The notes below the pieces were generated by a model that saw only the letters and a list, made by a program, of their open reading frames with translations, had not been told where the DNA came from and did not search any database. From Shinisaurus crocodilurus (taxonomy: Eukaryota > Chordata > Lepidosauria > Squamata > Shinisauridae): a stretch of 64,000 nucleotides of DNA. A program made the translations under genes and the position numbers. Location of the stretch: contig CM037877.1 in assembly GCA_021292165.1 (NCBI GenBank), forward strand, positions 111,995,289 to 112,059,288, written 5' to 3'. Shown here in pieces: positions 41,850-52,833 of the stretch. Positions within the stretch are counted from its first letter, which is position 1; each line of letters starts with the position of its first letter.

Positions 41850-42009
41850 GTTTTTAATGAGAATTTTTTATATTGTTTTAATTATTATGTTTTATTGTGT
41901 TTTATTGTATTTTAATTGTACATCGCCCAGGGTGGCCGGGTGACCGGCCAGATGGGCGATTGATAAATATAATAAATAAATAAAATATAATAAATAAATA
42001 AATAAATAG

Positions 42010-42240
42010 AAATATAGTACATCTCAGCATACCGTGGAAGACTGTGAGCAGGTGAGCTGTGTGCCTGCCTGTTCAGTCTGCTGTCTGGGGGCTCCCTGGT
42101 GATGAGCAACTGTTCTTATAGTTCCTTATCCTTAAACTGGAATCAGACAGGACAGCCCTTCAATTAGAGGATGCCTCTAAATGGTCTTCAGGCAGGCTTT
42201 CAAATACAGGACTGTCCTCTGTAAAAAAAAGGACAGCTGC
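42010..42240 (+). mobile_element. MITE family W, right part (left part at about 38175-38235)
   Basis: Continues the W consensus after the L2 insertion: AGAAATATAGTACATC, GGTGAGCTGTGTGCCTGCC, GACAGCCCTTCAATTAGAGG and GGACTGTCCTCTGTAAAAA. The left remainder before the L2 insertion reads GCAAATTTAGAAATTATTAG. Confidence 0.7.
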
Positions 42241-42422
42241 TCGCTCACTCTAGCTGCTGCACTGCCAAATTTCAGCGGCAAACCACACTTTTGGCTTTGA
42301 AAGGCAAGCTATTTCCCGTTGCTGCCATTGCTGTGCCACTGAATTTTAGTGGTGCAGCCCCTGGTGGAGTTCAGGGGGGCAATGCAGCCCCCTAAGCCCT
42401 GGATGTTGCCCACCCCTGGTTT

Positions 42423-42615
42423 AAAGAAATGAAACCAAAAGATGCTGCTTTGGAGAGGAGACAGAATGTCTGTATCTCCAAAGCTCAAGTCAGTCACAAA
42501 GCCCCAGCCAGGTCCAGGTTTGGTTCCGGTCGCCTGCTTTGCCTTGGGAAGCACCAGAAATGGACTGAAGGGGCCTAATTTGGCTGGAGCTTCAGCCAAA
42601 TCTTATGCACATTCC
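42423..42615 (+). repeat. Dispersed repeat X, right part
   Basis: GAGAGGAGACAGAATGTCTG, CTGCTTTGCCTTGGGAAGCA and CCAGAAATGGACTGAAGGGG match 9330-9490. Confidence 0.65.
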
Positions 42616-44311
42616 TAATAGTCATTATTTGAGCCAGTTCTCGAACAGCAGGTGCAGTTGGCGTGGCAACTGGACAACTTTATGCGAGGCACGTATCAAT
42701 AAGAGCCTGTATGGTAAAGCCAAAATAAGAAGAAGGTTGGAGAAAGTGCTTGGTCTGGCCCGTAGCTGATGTGGTTGAGGATGAAGGGCAGGAAAGGCGG
42801 CAGATTGCTCTGCTTCTCATTGCCCACTTCTCCAACAGCCTTCATAGAAAGAAACATATTCCAGAATTTTCCCTTCTGTTCCTTACAGCCTGATTGATTC
42901 TATGAACCAGCTGCAGAAATATAAGTGTTTAAACAGCTTAACTCTGGCTTTTGGTGTCCTTAGAACACCATGTTGAAGGTTGTAAGGATCCCACACCTCT
43001 CACAGAACCTGTCAAATCATTTCAGCAGTGCTGGACTGTAAGGAGTACTCCACATCCTTGGGGATTTTAGCGTCATTCACATTACACCCCTAGGTAGTGT
43101 CAGGTACTATTGTATCAACGTCATCAGAATTAACCATAGTAAAAATTAGGACCTCACATCATCATTATTATTATTTTTAAGATGTTGAGTTTTCTGACTA
43201 TGGTAAATCATTCATATCTATATATCTATATCTATGTCTCTATCTATAAGCCAATTTCCAAATTTCTGTTACTTTAGTGAAACCTTCCCTAGCCTGGTGC
43301 CTTCCAGGTGTTTTGGACTACAATTCCCATCAACCCTGACCATGCTGGCTGGGCACCAGATTGGTGATCCCCTAGTCAAACATGTCCTAGGATTAGAAGG
43401 TAGACCTGTCAGTCACTCAAACAAATCCCACCCCCCTCCTGTGTCAGCAAGGAACTGTGTTGTTCCCAAGAAACAGGAGGCAGCAGCACAGACTTTCTGG
43501 ACTGAAGCAAGCCAGGCTGGCTGCAGCTTGGATCTCTGGCTCAAGCCATTTTAGCTCTAATCCCAATTGTGTCCCAGCATGCAAGCCTTTCTTTCCCCGC
43601 TTCTAGGTGAATGGTTGCTAATGTGTTGTTCTCTACTATAGAGAAAGTAAAGTGCTGTACTTGAGGATGTTGAGGGCAACCCTGATCACTCTATCCTTGA
43701 TATTTGTGGTCTTCTTCCCCCCCCCCCCATTAACTGGGATTCTGTAGCAGGGATGGTCATTGTGTCTATTTGCACAGCACAAAGAAACACATTGCACCCC
43801 CACCCCAAGTGTCCTTACAATAATGAGGGCCATTTTGCCAGCATCATCTAAATGTGAAAGTGTTAAAAGTTAATTGTAATCTATGTCATCTGGTTAATTG
43901 TGATCAGTGTCTTCAATTTACATTACCGTATGTGCAAATTGATTTACTCTTTGTTGTTGTTTTCAATGACAAATGCTTCAGAATAAGAGCTGTTTTGGGG
44001 CGGGCGGGAGGGGATGAGACTTTCTGCACAGGGTTCATTTTAGCAGAAAAGTACATATTCCATACAGTCACACAATGTGACATAGAAAGGAACCGCAAAT
44101 CACTCTGGATCTCCAGCAGCACTCCATTACCCGAGAAATGGGCATCCATTAGCCAGTGGCGTAGCGAAGCCGACACTCATTTGAGTAGCAGGGATGCCAA
44201 CATCATCTGCCACAGACACCTCGCTCAGAATTCCCTGCTCCCTCTCAGAGCTTAGCTGCGGTCCTCACAACAGCTGGAGGGGGGGGGAATAATTTCCCCA
44301 TCAACAGTATA
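42616..44311. other. No gene; several small repeats
   Basis: A (TATC)n-like run at about 43211-43248. An old foldback MITE at 43286-43372 (CTAGCCTGGTGCCTTCCAGG). Repeat X left part at 43374-43445 (TAGGATTAGAAGGTAGACCT). A C-run at about 43720. ORFs are short and featureless. Confidence 0.5.
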
Positions 44312-44520
44312 TTGTCCTTTGTTGTAATGTAACACATTTTGTGGTGGCTTGGCCTTGAATGGGCAATTGAGACCCATGAGCTGTACAAAGGACCTGATCC
44401 TAGCAGATGAAAACTCTTCAGACTGGTTTGTTGTTGATATGGAGCAACACAGCTGCCTGCCATTGTGGACGCTCCTTGGGACTGTGGCTATGGGGACTGT
44501 TGTGATGGGCACCAGCATTT
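44312..44520 (-). repeat. Dispersed repeat Y, copy 2
   Basis: Reverse complement follows the 30318-30660 copy: CCCCATAGCCACAGTCCCAA, CAGCTGTGTTGCTCCATATC, AACAAACCAGTCTGAAGAG and CAGCTCATGGGTCTCAATTG. This copy lacks the nested palindromic MITE, confirming that insertion is secondary in copy 1. Confidence 0.7.
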
Positions 44521-44583
44521 CAAAATGGACCATTACACCACTGCCATTAACACACCCAGAGCCACTCCTCTGAGGCAGAAACC
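44487..44583 (+). repeat. 97-bp duplication, copy 1
   Basis: Identical by eye to 45853-45949, starting GCTATGGGGACTGTTGTGAT and ending CTCTGAGGCAGAAACC. It lies 1.37 kb from its partner in the same orientation and partly within repeat Y. Confidence 0.9.
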
Positions 44584-44811
44584 CCCACCCACCCACCCCT
44601 GCGGGCAAAGTATTACTTTGCTTCTTCATGTATTACTTTCCTCATGTATTACTTTGCTTCTTCACTCATTATGTGTTAACAGGAAACAGAAGGAAATATT
44701 GTAGGGTTCCAGCTGGCATCCAGCTCGTCAACCACTGTGAAGTTCTGGATCTGGCAGATGCGTAACTGCCATGATCACCCCTGCCAAATAGAGATGAGCC
44801 TGTCATCAGGC

Positions 44812-44979
44812 ATACAGGCCTGTGGCTCACACTGGCTCAGCTTGTCTGAGCATGGAAAGCTAAGCAGGGTCAGGCTTGGCTATTACTTGGATGGGAGACC
44901 CCTCCTCTAGTTTCCTCCATTGAGCAGGGGGTTGGACTCAATAGCCTTGTAGGCTCCTTCCAACTCTATGATCTATGAA
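44812..44979 (+). mobile_element. 5S rRNA/CR1 chimeric SINE, copy C
   Basis: GGCCTGTGGCTCACACTGGC, GGAAAGCTAAGCAGGGTCAG, CTATTACTTGGATGGGAGAC, then TTGAGCAGGGGGTTGGACTC and CTCCTTCCAACTCTATGATC. The 5S start follows ATACAG as in copies A and B. The box A and box C regions are kept. TSDs are not clear. Confidence 0.9.
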
Positions 44980-45365
44980 GGACATGCAGCAATAGGCTCT
45001 GCTTCCATTTGTACCGTTCAGGAAGCCCAGATAGATACCAGAAGCAACTTGGAATCAAAGAAGTATGCGGGTGGCATTGAAACCATCGTGTGTACAGCTG
45101 CTTCTTCTTATGAAAGATATCCATCAAAGAGTCCATTTATAGTGGTTTCTTCACCTGCTTCCATGCAATGCAGGAATGCTTCCTACCTCCAAGCTCACCA
45201 CTCCGGGGGGCAGGGCATCTTTCAACTTAGCAAATTAGGTCCAGCGAAGATCGGCTCAGTTGCTTAAGCACAGTTTTTACACCTGTGCCAGGAATTGGAT
45301 CTGTGTGTCCTAAAATTCATCATTCTACTATGCTGACAGTGGCCCAAGGGCTGTACCTTCTGGGG

Positions 45366-45620
45366 CAGCCTTCCCCAGCCTGGTGCACCCATTAGCCTGG
45401 TGCTAGCATTGCCAATGGCTGGGGATGATGGGAGTTCTAGTCCAAAACATCTAGAGGGTACCAGGTTGGGGAAAGGCTGTTCTAGGGCAAGCATAGGCAA
45501 CCTGGTGTCCTTCAGATGCTTCGGACTAGAACTCCCACCATCCCCAGCCAGCATAGCTAATCATCAGGGATTATGGGAGTTGTAATCCAAAACATCTGGA
45601 GGGCACCAAGTTGCCTACCT
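45366..45620. mobile_element. Two adjacent decayed foldback MITEs
   Basis: First: CCTTCCCCAGCCTGGTGCAC ... GGTACCAGGTTGGGGAAAGG (45366-45480). Second: GCAACCTGGTGTCCTTCAGA ... GGCACCAAGTTGCCTACC (45489-45620). Both share the CTCCCA...CCCCAGCC core with family P. With 45632-45749 they form a three-MITE cluster. Confidence 0.75.
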
Positions 45621-45631
45621 GTGCTCTAGCA

Positions 45632-45749
45632 CAGTGTTCTCCAACCTTGGGTCCCCAGATGTTTTTGGCCTACAACTCCCAGCATGCCCCAGCCAGCGCT
45701 GGGAGTTGTAGGCCAAAAACATCTGGGGACCCAAGGTTGGAGAACACTG
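45632..45749. mobile_element. Palindromic MITE family P, copy 4 (perfect hairpin)
   Basis: Two 52-nt arms are perfect inverted complements around a 14-nt centre (ATGCCCCAGCCAGC). TSDs CTCTAGCA (45624-45631) and CTTTAGCA (45750-45757), 7 of 8. 118 bp. Confidence 0.95.
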
Positions 45750-45852
45750 CTTTAGCAGCATATTTCTTGATTTGACTTCCCAGCCAAGCTCATGCTGCAG
45801 AGAAAAGGAGTAGCAGGCCATGGCATTTTTATGGGCAAGGCCATAGCCGATA

Positions 45853-46016
45853 GCTATGGGGACTGTTGTGATGGGCACCAGCATTTCAAAATGGACCATT
45901 ACACCACTGCCATTAACACACCCAGAGCCACTCCTCTGAGGCAGAAACCTGTTTTGCATTGCATTGCACACCCAGAGCCACTCCTCTGAGGCAGAAGTAC
46001 CTGTTTTGCATTGCAT
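45853..46016 (+). repeat. 97-bp duplication copy 2 plus a ~51-bp tandem repeat
   Basis: 45853-45949 repeats 44487-44583. After it, CACACCCAGAGCCACTCCTC...CAGAA(GTA)CCTGTTTTGCATTGCAT occurs twice in tandem (about 45917-45967 and 45968-46016). Confidence 0.85.
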
Positions 46017-46681
46017 CAGGTTCCAGGTACAATTCTCAGCATCTCCAGTTAAAATTTAACAGGGGAGCTGGGAAATAATTCTTCCTGAGACCTTGGACAG
46101 CTACTACCAGAGAACATAATACAAGGCTAGACAGACCAATTGTCTGATTCAGAGTAAGACAGTTTCTTAGGGCGGGATTATTGGCAGTCTCTAGCTATTC
46201 ATGGCATCAGCAAAGAAGCAGAATATCAAGGGGCTTATGATGGTGTCTGCTTTCTTTCCGAAATGCAGTGCTCAAAGGCTCTTAGATTCAAAATTACCCT
46301 CCAGCTTTTTAAGTAGAAAGTTTCCCTTGGGCAGGATATGGTTTCCCAAATATGGGGAATTTCTGTATCTGGCAATCTAAGTGACACGAGGAACTAGTAA
46401 TCTATACTGAAAGCATATCGACAGAAGACAGATAATTTAATTCAGTATATCAGAGTGCGGCAGGGTCCATCATCTGTATTTGCATTTGTCATTCATGTGA
46501 TGAGTACTGTTGTCCATTGGGAGTTTGTTTCCTATGAGAACATACGGACAAACTCTCAGATAGATGGATGGATAGACAGACAGGCAGAGTGTGTGTATGT
46601 GTTTTTTCATATTTTGGAAGTTTCATCCATAATAAGCAAAACAATCTATGCAAATTAATCAACAGGTGCCAACTCTAAACA
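46017..46681. other. No gene or repeat recognised
   Basis: Includes a short GATA/GACA-type run near 46561-46586. No coding signal. Confidence 0.4.
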
Positions 46682-46689
46682 CTCTAGCC

Positions 46690-46809
46690 CAGTGGTCTCC
46701 AACCTTGGGTCCCCAGATGTTTTTGGCCTGCAACTCCCAGCATGCCCCAGCCAGGATGCTGGGAGTTGTAGGCCAAAAACATCTGGGGACCCAAGGTTGG
46801 AGAACACTG
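46690..46809. mobile_element. Palindromic MITE family P, copy 5
   Basis: Starts CAGTGGTCTCCAACCTTGGG and ends CCAAGGTTGGAGAACACTG. Perfect TSDs CTCTAGCC at 46682-46689 and 46810-46817. 120 bp. Confidence 0.95.
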
Positions 46810-46889
46810 CTCTAGCCACTACATCACATTAGTTTTAAATGAACTGAGTGACAAGAATAGGGGGAGATTGTTGGATCCTGGGAAATTAG

Positions 46890-47105
46890 ATATTTATATC
46901 CCACCCACCCCCACCCCAAGAAGCTCAAGGTAGTATACATGCTTCTCTACCCTTTTACACCATTTTATCCTCCCAACAACATGGTGAAGTAAGTTAGGCT
47001 GAGTGGTAGTGATTGGCCCAAGGTCACCCAGTGAGTGTCACAATTGAGTAATGATTTGAACACAATTTTCCTCATTGCAAGTTCAACACTGGCCCAACGA
47101 TTGTA
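46890..47105 (-). mobile_element. Old Sauria-type SINE copy
   Basis: Plus strand carries the reverse complement of the SINE body: CCATTTTATCCTCCCAACAA, AAGTTAGGCTGAGTGGTAGT, GATTGGCCCAAGGTCACCCA and GTGAGTGTCACAATTGAG. Diverged; a MIR-like SINE is the alternative. Confidence 0.65.
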
Positions 47106-47339
47106 GATTACAGTGCAGGATTAGATCCATGTGCCCCAAATCCAGTTAAGGCTAATCACAACTTCGGTCCCACTGAAACTAACGAAAACTAATTCGCCAT
47201 AACTAAATCAAGTCTCAGTGCTTCAATGGAATGGAGTTATGACTAACTTTTGCTGAATTAAGAACTTGGGTAATAAGCTTTTGCTCCCTTCCCACACTGG
47301 ATCCAACTATCTATCAGTTTTGGTTTCTCTCAGTTTTTC

Positions 47340-47737
47340 ATTTTTCCAGTCTTAACTTTGGTTTGTGCCAATCTTCGAGAATTTTTTCCAATATTAAGTT
47401 TGCATGAAAATTCATAGGCATTTTTGTGTGCATTTCTCCTGATACATGCATTTTTTGTACACAATTTTGCCGAACATACATGTTTTTGCAAGCACCTTTC
47501 CTAAAATGATGCATTTTCCCAATGCTATTTTCACCAATATATACATTTGTGTGTGTGCTTTTCCCTTAAATGCAACTTTTGTATGCAATTTTGGACTGGA
47601 GAACTCCACTGCAAAATTCAGAGAAGTGCAAATTTCAAAGGAAATGCGTTTCGGTTCACATGTTGGTTCAAAAGTGTGAAATTAGGTAAGTTTGCATTCA
47701 GCTGCAAACTGAATGGATTTCTCCCCCATCCCTAGAA
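47340..47737. repeat. A/T-rich repeat with GCATTTT units, hAT-like right end
   Basis: Irregular ~30-bp units containing TGCATTTT/TACATTTGT-type words, then CAAACTGAATGGATTTCTCC and CCCATCCCTAG, which resembles a hAT CAGGGATGGG terminus. The left terminus was not found. A similar unit run is at about 29680-29760. ORFs over it are repeat translations. Confidence 0.5.
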
Positions 47738-48061
47738 CCCACGTGCTTCCCAAATGAAAACATTCTTGTGGAATGTGGGTAAAAAGCAAGTGTACTAAAG
47801 TTATTTAAACTACCGTATAGTAAGATCAAACATGTTCAAACTACAAGGAGTTAAAATATATTTTGAATAAACTGAAATTGCACAGATTATAACCAAAGTT
47901 ATTTCTGTAAACATGCTCAAGCTTTAGTTACAAAAGTTAAGATTGGTATGAAGAAGTTAAGAAGAGTGGTTTTAGGGGTTGGGTGGGGCCTTTTTTCTTC
48001 TTTAATTAGAGGTAACGAAAGAAAAAAGGATAACAATGTCAATGGAAGCTATCATAGCTTG

Positions 48062-49110
48062 GAGGCGCAACCCACTAGACAGAGTCTAGATGGCCATAGG
48101 ATAATTCAGAGTCCCAGTTCCAACCTCGGAATGTCACTCTGAGGTCAGAGCTGGGACTCCAAATTCGGAGCACCCTCCCTCTGCCCTCCCAGCCAAGATG
48201 GAAAGAACCACGCTGGCTGTGGTTTTGAGGTCTGAAGACCAACCTCGGGACTGGTGTTGTATGGGCATTCCAGGGGGCAGGGAGGGGAGGAGTAAGGTTC
48301 CAGCCAGCATACAATTGTAAGGTCTGGGGCGTGGGCAGCAAGGGTCTCTGGCTGGAATGCCAGGGCCAGGGGATGATGGAGGCTGGAGTGGGCAAGAAGA
48401 GTGCAGAGTCCAGGAGCCAGGCCAGGGTCAGTACACATAGAAAGCAAGGCGGGGCCAGAGGCAAGAGGCAAGTCCAGGGAACAAGCAAGTCCAGGTGGGG
48501 GTCAGTGGGAAGAAGCAGGTCCAAATGTAACAGAGTCCAGACAAGGGCCAGAGGCAGAAGCAGGGTTGAAAGTCAGGTGAGAGTCAGTCACATACCAGGT
48601 AGGGCAAGGCTGTTTGTCAGGAACAGGCAAGGGTCAAGCATGGTCAGGCTGGAGCTGGTCACAGAGGGTCAGGAGCCAATTACAACAGCATGAGGAATCA
48701 TGTTGCTGTGACACGGGCTGACTGAAGCTCTTATAGGTCCTTCTGGCTGCTTCCAGCTGGGCCATATTATCTGGCCTGAGAGCAGCCAGGAGCAGGAGGC
48801 TACACTCTGCAAGGAACTAGAAACACCGGGCTCGCTCCTGTAAGGAGGTATCTTCGCCACCAGGTGGTGCTGTTACAATACCCTGGATGAGCGGATCCTG
48901 ACAACGATGCATCCTGGTGTCACTGCCGACTCCCCTCTTCATGAGCCAGGGAAAGGGCTTGGATGGCCAAAATAAGCCGTCTAAACCTTTTGCAGTGCTA
49001 GAGAAGTGTGGAGGCGACCTTCATCTCCACATTCCTCCTGCCCTCCATAGGATGCCCATAATCCTCCGAGTTTGGAGGGTTATGGGCAGCCTCATTGGAT
49101 TGCACTGCCC
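48062..49110 (-). mobile_element. Long MITE family B, copy 3, split by a solo LTR
   Basis: The reverse complement matches 62722-63160: CCCATAACCCTCC, GGGCATCCTATGGAGGGCAG, GAGGAATGTGGAGATGAAGG, TTTAGACGGC, CACCAGGATG, then after the LTR GGAATGCCC, GACCTCA, TCCCAGCTCTGACCTCAGAG and TCCTATGGCCATCTAGAC. Without the LTR it is about 460 bp. No coding capacity. Confidence 0.8.
48316..48903 (-). mobile_element. Solo LTR inserted in MITE B
   Basis: 588 bp bounded by TGTAAGG and CCTGACA on the plus strand (TG...CA ends; on the minus strand it starts TGTCAGGATCCGCTCATCC). Flanked by ACAAT (48311-48315) and ACGAT (48904-48908), an imperfect 5-bp TSD. The interruption falls exactly within MITE B. No internal region, so it arose by LTR-LTR recombination. 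A 5-bp TSD fits gypsy-type elements; the orientation is uncertain. It contains long AG-rich CAAGTCCAG/AGGGTCAG-like degenerate repeats. Confidence 0.75.
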
Positions 49111-49112
49111 AA

Positions 49113-50343
49113 AGCTTAATTTATAACTGACAGCTGCAGATGATGCCATAAATATGCAAAAACATGGACTTTTTTCAAAGTGAAGCCTCCTTGGCCTCAA
49201 GTTAACTGATAGCTTATTTATTTATTTACAAGATTTTTATACTGCTCTATATCTAACAAGATTACCAAGCGGTGGACAATAAAAGAAAGAAAAAAGTAAT
49301 CAGAATACAGAATTAAATGATTTAAAACCTGATTATAAAGGGAACCCCCAAAGGCTGGACTGGGGCCCCAGCCAGGCCACATTTTGCCTGAGGTTCAACA
49401 CCCCTGGTTTAGAAAGACCATTAAAGCTTTATTTGTTTAGATATGCTTTTGTTTCTGTCTGATCCCGAGTTTCTTTATGAGGATGCTGTTTCTGATAAGC
49501 TAGCATGTTTGTTTTAAACTGATTTTATTGTCACTGTTTTATTATATTTGAGCATCACTTTCGGGGAACCACAATAGGCCCCAAAGCGGCATATAAGTAG
49601 TTATATAAATAGATAAATGGCAAAAGCCGTAACTGAAAAGAAAAATGAAAAAAGCTACTGACATGCTGTGGTATGAATTCATCATCACCCTTTTTTCTCA
49701 ACCCACAGTCAGAGAGCAGCTTCTACTTTCTCTGTCAGCTGGAATTGCACCATCAAACTCTGCAGGGCTATAAGGCAGCTCCTGGCAGCAGCATGGGGTT
49801 ATCTAAATGTCTGCAGTGCACTTATCCTCTCAACATACTTGCAAGATGGGAAAGTACTTGCACTATTACAGGTGGAGAACTAGGCTCCAAAGAGAGAGAT
49901 AAGTGTGGAGCAGGAGCGGGGGGGGGGGGGGGGAGAAGAGAGACCGATGATTATCACAGGGGGTCAGATAGCCAAAACCGAAACACACTTGCAAAGTGAA
50001 AAATGAGTATTGCAGATCTCCAGCTACCACAGCAGACATTTATTCAGGAGAATCTTTTTCATGTCAAATATTCAAAGAAACAGTTTGGCTGTCTCTACTG
50101 GAGGCTCTAGTTGCAGTTTCTGCTGCCTTTTTTTTTTTTTTTTTTAGTTCTGTGAGCAAGAGACAAGGACAGAACTAGTCTGCCATTATGAAATATGAAA
50201 GCTTCTGTGTTCAGAGACTTCATCTCAGTGCACTCCAGTAGGTTTGCAAACTTAGGTACGCATCAGGAACAATAACTGAACTGCTGTTCCTTGTAAAAAT
50301 GTGTGCAACTACCCCAACAATTAAGAAAAGTAAAGCTTAGCAG
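49113..50343. other. No gene; LINE/SINE tails and homopolymers
   Basis: Reverse-oriented tail at about 49215-49290 (TTATTTATTTACAAGATTTT) and a forward tail at about 49545-49620 (CGGCATATAAGTAGTTATAT). A G-run at 49918-49934 and T-run at 50129-50146. No coding signal. Confidence 0.5.
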
Positions 50344-50537
50344 CAATGGCGGCTGGTAGCTCCAATGTCAGTGTGGCGATTGTATCTGCTCCGGGCGGTA
50401 GTCTGAACTTTGAAGGAACCATCCATGATGCTGAACCTATTTTGGGGGTAGGGTTCAGCACCATGGACAACTCCTTAAAAGATCAGACTAAAACCTGGAG
50501 TGGATACACTGCCCCACTGACACTGGAGCCTCCGCTG
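50344..50537. mobile_element. hAT-type MITE family C, copy 3
   Basis: Starts CAATGGCGGCTGGTAGCTCC and ends GGAGCCTCCGCTG, with the inner GTAGTCTGAACTTTGAAGGA motif shared with 35575. Flanks CTTAGCAG and GAAAGCAG match at 5 of 8 positions, an eroded TSD. About 194 bp. Confidence 0.8.
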
Positions 50538-51003
50538 GAAAGCAGTACAAACCAAGAGCCAAGCTGATATCCCACTTCTATGCAGGGCTGAGCCCAAACA
50601 ACTCATTGTCTTAGAAATGTATTTTTTGGCAGTACTACAAATTGCCTCTACCTTTGGGCAGGTTTTTTTGGGGGGAGCACTCCTTTTCAAAACATTTTTT
50701 GGCAAAAATCTTCACTGAAATACTTTCACTGAAATACTTTCAGTGAAATCTTTCATTGAAATACCACCGCTGCTGCCCCTCGCAATACCAAATCAGGTAA
50801 CCAAATCCAGTTGGTTATGTCAGCCACAGTGATTTTAATAACTTGACAGCCAGAGATGTTGCCGTTTGACACAGTGTTGTGTTACCAAATGTGCTCCTCT
50901 AGGCAACTGTACAAATTTGCTTGCGCATGTTCTCAAGGTACACATTTTGTTAAGGGACCTTTTAACTTTGGCAATAGGACATCTAGCAGGAGGGACTGAC
51001 TGA

Positions 51004-51044
<41 letters not shown>

Positions 51045-52496
51045 ACCAGCTTCTTCCAAGAACGGGAATTTATTAAACACATGCAAGAATTTAAAATGTG
51101 CGCTCACTCATTAATCTGGGAAATTAACTTGGTAGAGTGTTATGAATCAAAACAAGCAAATATGCAAGAAATCTCAGAGGATGTGGACTGTGGGGAAATT
51201 AGCTTAGATCTCTCTCAGCGGCTGAATTTGAGGCCTCCAGTGCGAAAAGCTAGGTTGAGGACATGCATGAACAGTCTGAGCTGATCTGGAATGATCTTGG
51301 TAAGTGTGAAGAGGTCAAGAGGTAAGGGATTAAGTAAAGCAGAGTCCCTAACACACTTGGGAATGGGGGGGGGAATAAATGTTTGCGTGAGCTTGTAATA
51401 GTGGGGAGGAAAGAAATTATTTGAGGAGGTTTGTCATAATAAGAGGTACTGTGCTCGGGCTAATCCTGATGTCCGGTCACAGTAACAAAAGGGAATAGGG
51501 GCAGGAGTTATCTAGAGCTCACGACGACACACTCACTCCAATTTGCAGTGCTTTGTGTGCTTTCCCCAACCTTGTTTGCTCCTTTTTTCAAAGGACCACA
51601 GCTTGGCCAACTGAGCAGGAAATCAAAAGGAGGCCAACAAAAGGGGCTGGGCTGCAATCCTTCCCACTGGTTGGCCAGGGAAGGTTGCACAATGTGTCTG
51701 GGGCTCTGGCCAAATAGAATCCAAAATCAGATCTGTACACACACACACACACACACACCATAGAAAAGAGGGTGCAGAGTAGGAGGCTAGAATTTGTACA
51801 AGAACCACCTGAGAACAGAATAGAAATTCAAAGATACCTCTCCCTGGGTCCATATCATTCTGTAGATGAAGTCTGAGATGCACTGACAATCCTGAGTCTC
51901 AGAGGGTGAAGGAAAAATATGCCCATTATGTCCAAAAGGGTTGCAGCAGATCTCAGCCTGTGGTGAGGCAAGAACTGAGTAACCAGACTCAGATGAAACT
52001 TGACAAAAAGTGGTGGAGAAATGACAGAACAGAAGTTTCAAAGGAACAAAAGAACGTTATACCTGGCATGACAAAAATACAAAGAGATGAGGAAATGACT
52101 CCCAGGTGACATCAGTAGCTGTTGCAGGCTAAACCAATGAGGTTGAGACAATTCCTTGCCAGAGTCATCTCAAATGTAAAAGAGAGGGTGATGCTGAGTT
52201 GGGTGCTCAACAAAGAGGGTGCTGAGCCTGCAGCTATTCAGGGATTAGTTGTTGGGTTTTTGTAACACTGAAAACTTTTCAGTCTATATCTGGGGATCGA
52301 TTTAGTCACACACTGGGAAATCACTTTGGGCTGGCAAATACATACCTAATTACATTAGCATCTTGCTTGCTTATCTTAAGACTATTGAATATTTGCAGTT
52401 CCAGTTAGGTTGGTATTGCTAGATTTCACTTTGCGTATGTGACCAGTGGAGCCATTAAGCAAGATTACTTTTCACTATCATTTTTCCTGCCTTGGC
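50538..52496. other. No gene; microsatellites only
   Basis: (CT)n(AC)n at 51004-51046 and (AC)n at 51738-51759. Short ORFs lack recognisable domains. Nothing else supported. Confidence 0.45.
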
Positions 52497-52664
52497 TTTG
52501 GCAAGGATTTCTTACAGTGACCACTTTTCTGGTTGCCAACTCTCTCAAGAGCCTACAGTACCTGCCCTACCTCTGAGCAGTCTACTAACAGTTGTGATTC
52601 TCCCCTTCACTACAGGGCAGTTCAGATGAAACCCTCCCCCCCTTGTTAAAAATGTCCTTGAGGG
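52497..52664 (+). repeat. 168-bp direct repeat, copy 1
   Basis: Matches 55083-55250 with a single difference seen (CTTACAG against CTTATAG). Starts TTTGGCAAGGATTTCTTA and ends GTCCTTGAGGG. See copy 2 for the interpretation. Confidence 0.95.
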
Positions 52665-52802
52665 GGTTACAGGCAGGGCCGGCGCTACCGCTAGGCGAAC
52701 TAGGCGGCTGCCTAGAGCGCACGGCTAGAGGGGGCGCAGAAATGCTCCGCTCCTGCACCTTCCTTCCTTCCTGGGCTGCGTAGGCCGGCGGCGGCAGCAG
52801 CG

Positions 52803-52833
<31 letters not shown>

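Larger units (their letters stand above)
38236..42009 (+). mobile_element. Full-length L2-like LINE with tandem-repeat 5' region
   Basis: Layout: two 5' monomers (216-bp period) plus a partial third, about 370 bp of leader, ORF2 (to 41849), about 160 bp of 3' UTR, and an ATAAATATAATAAATAAA tail. It is inserted into a family W MITE: AAATTTAGAAATTATTAG lies to its left and AATAGAAATATAGTACATC to its right. The intact frame and complete 5' end mark it as the youngest LINE in the window. The L2 assignment rests on the RT motifs and the C-terminal LWNSLP...RREYG. Confidence 0.9.

Noticed and set aside
47412..47609. Minus-strand frame with repeated GKI/KCM-like units
   Set aside because: Translation of ~30-bp A/T-rich repeat units, not a repeat protein.
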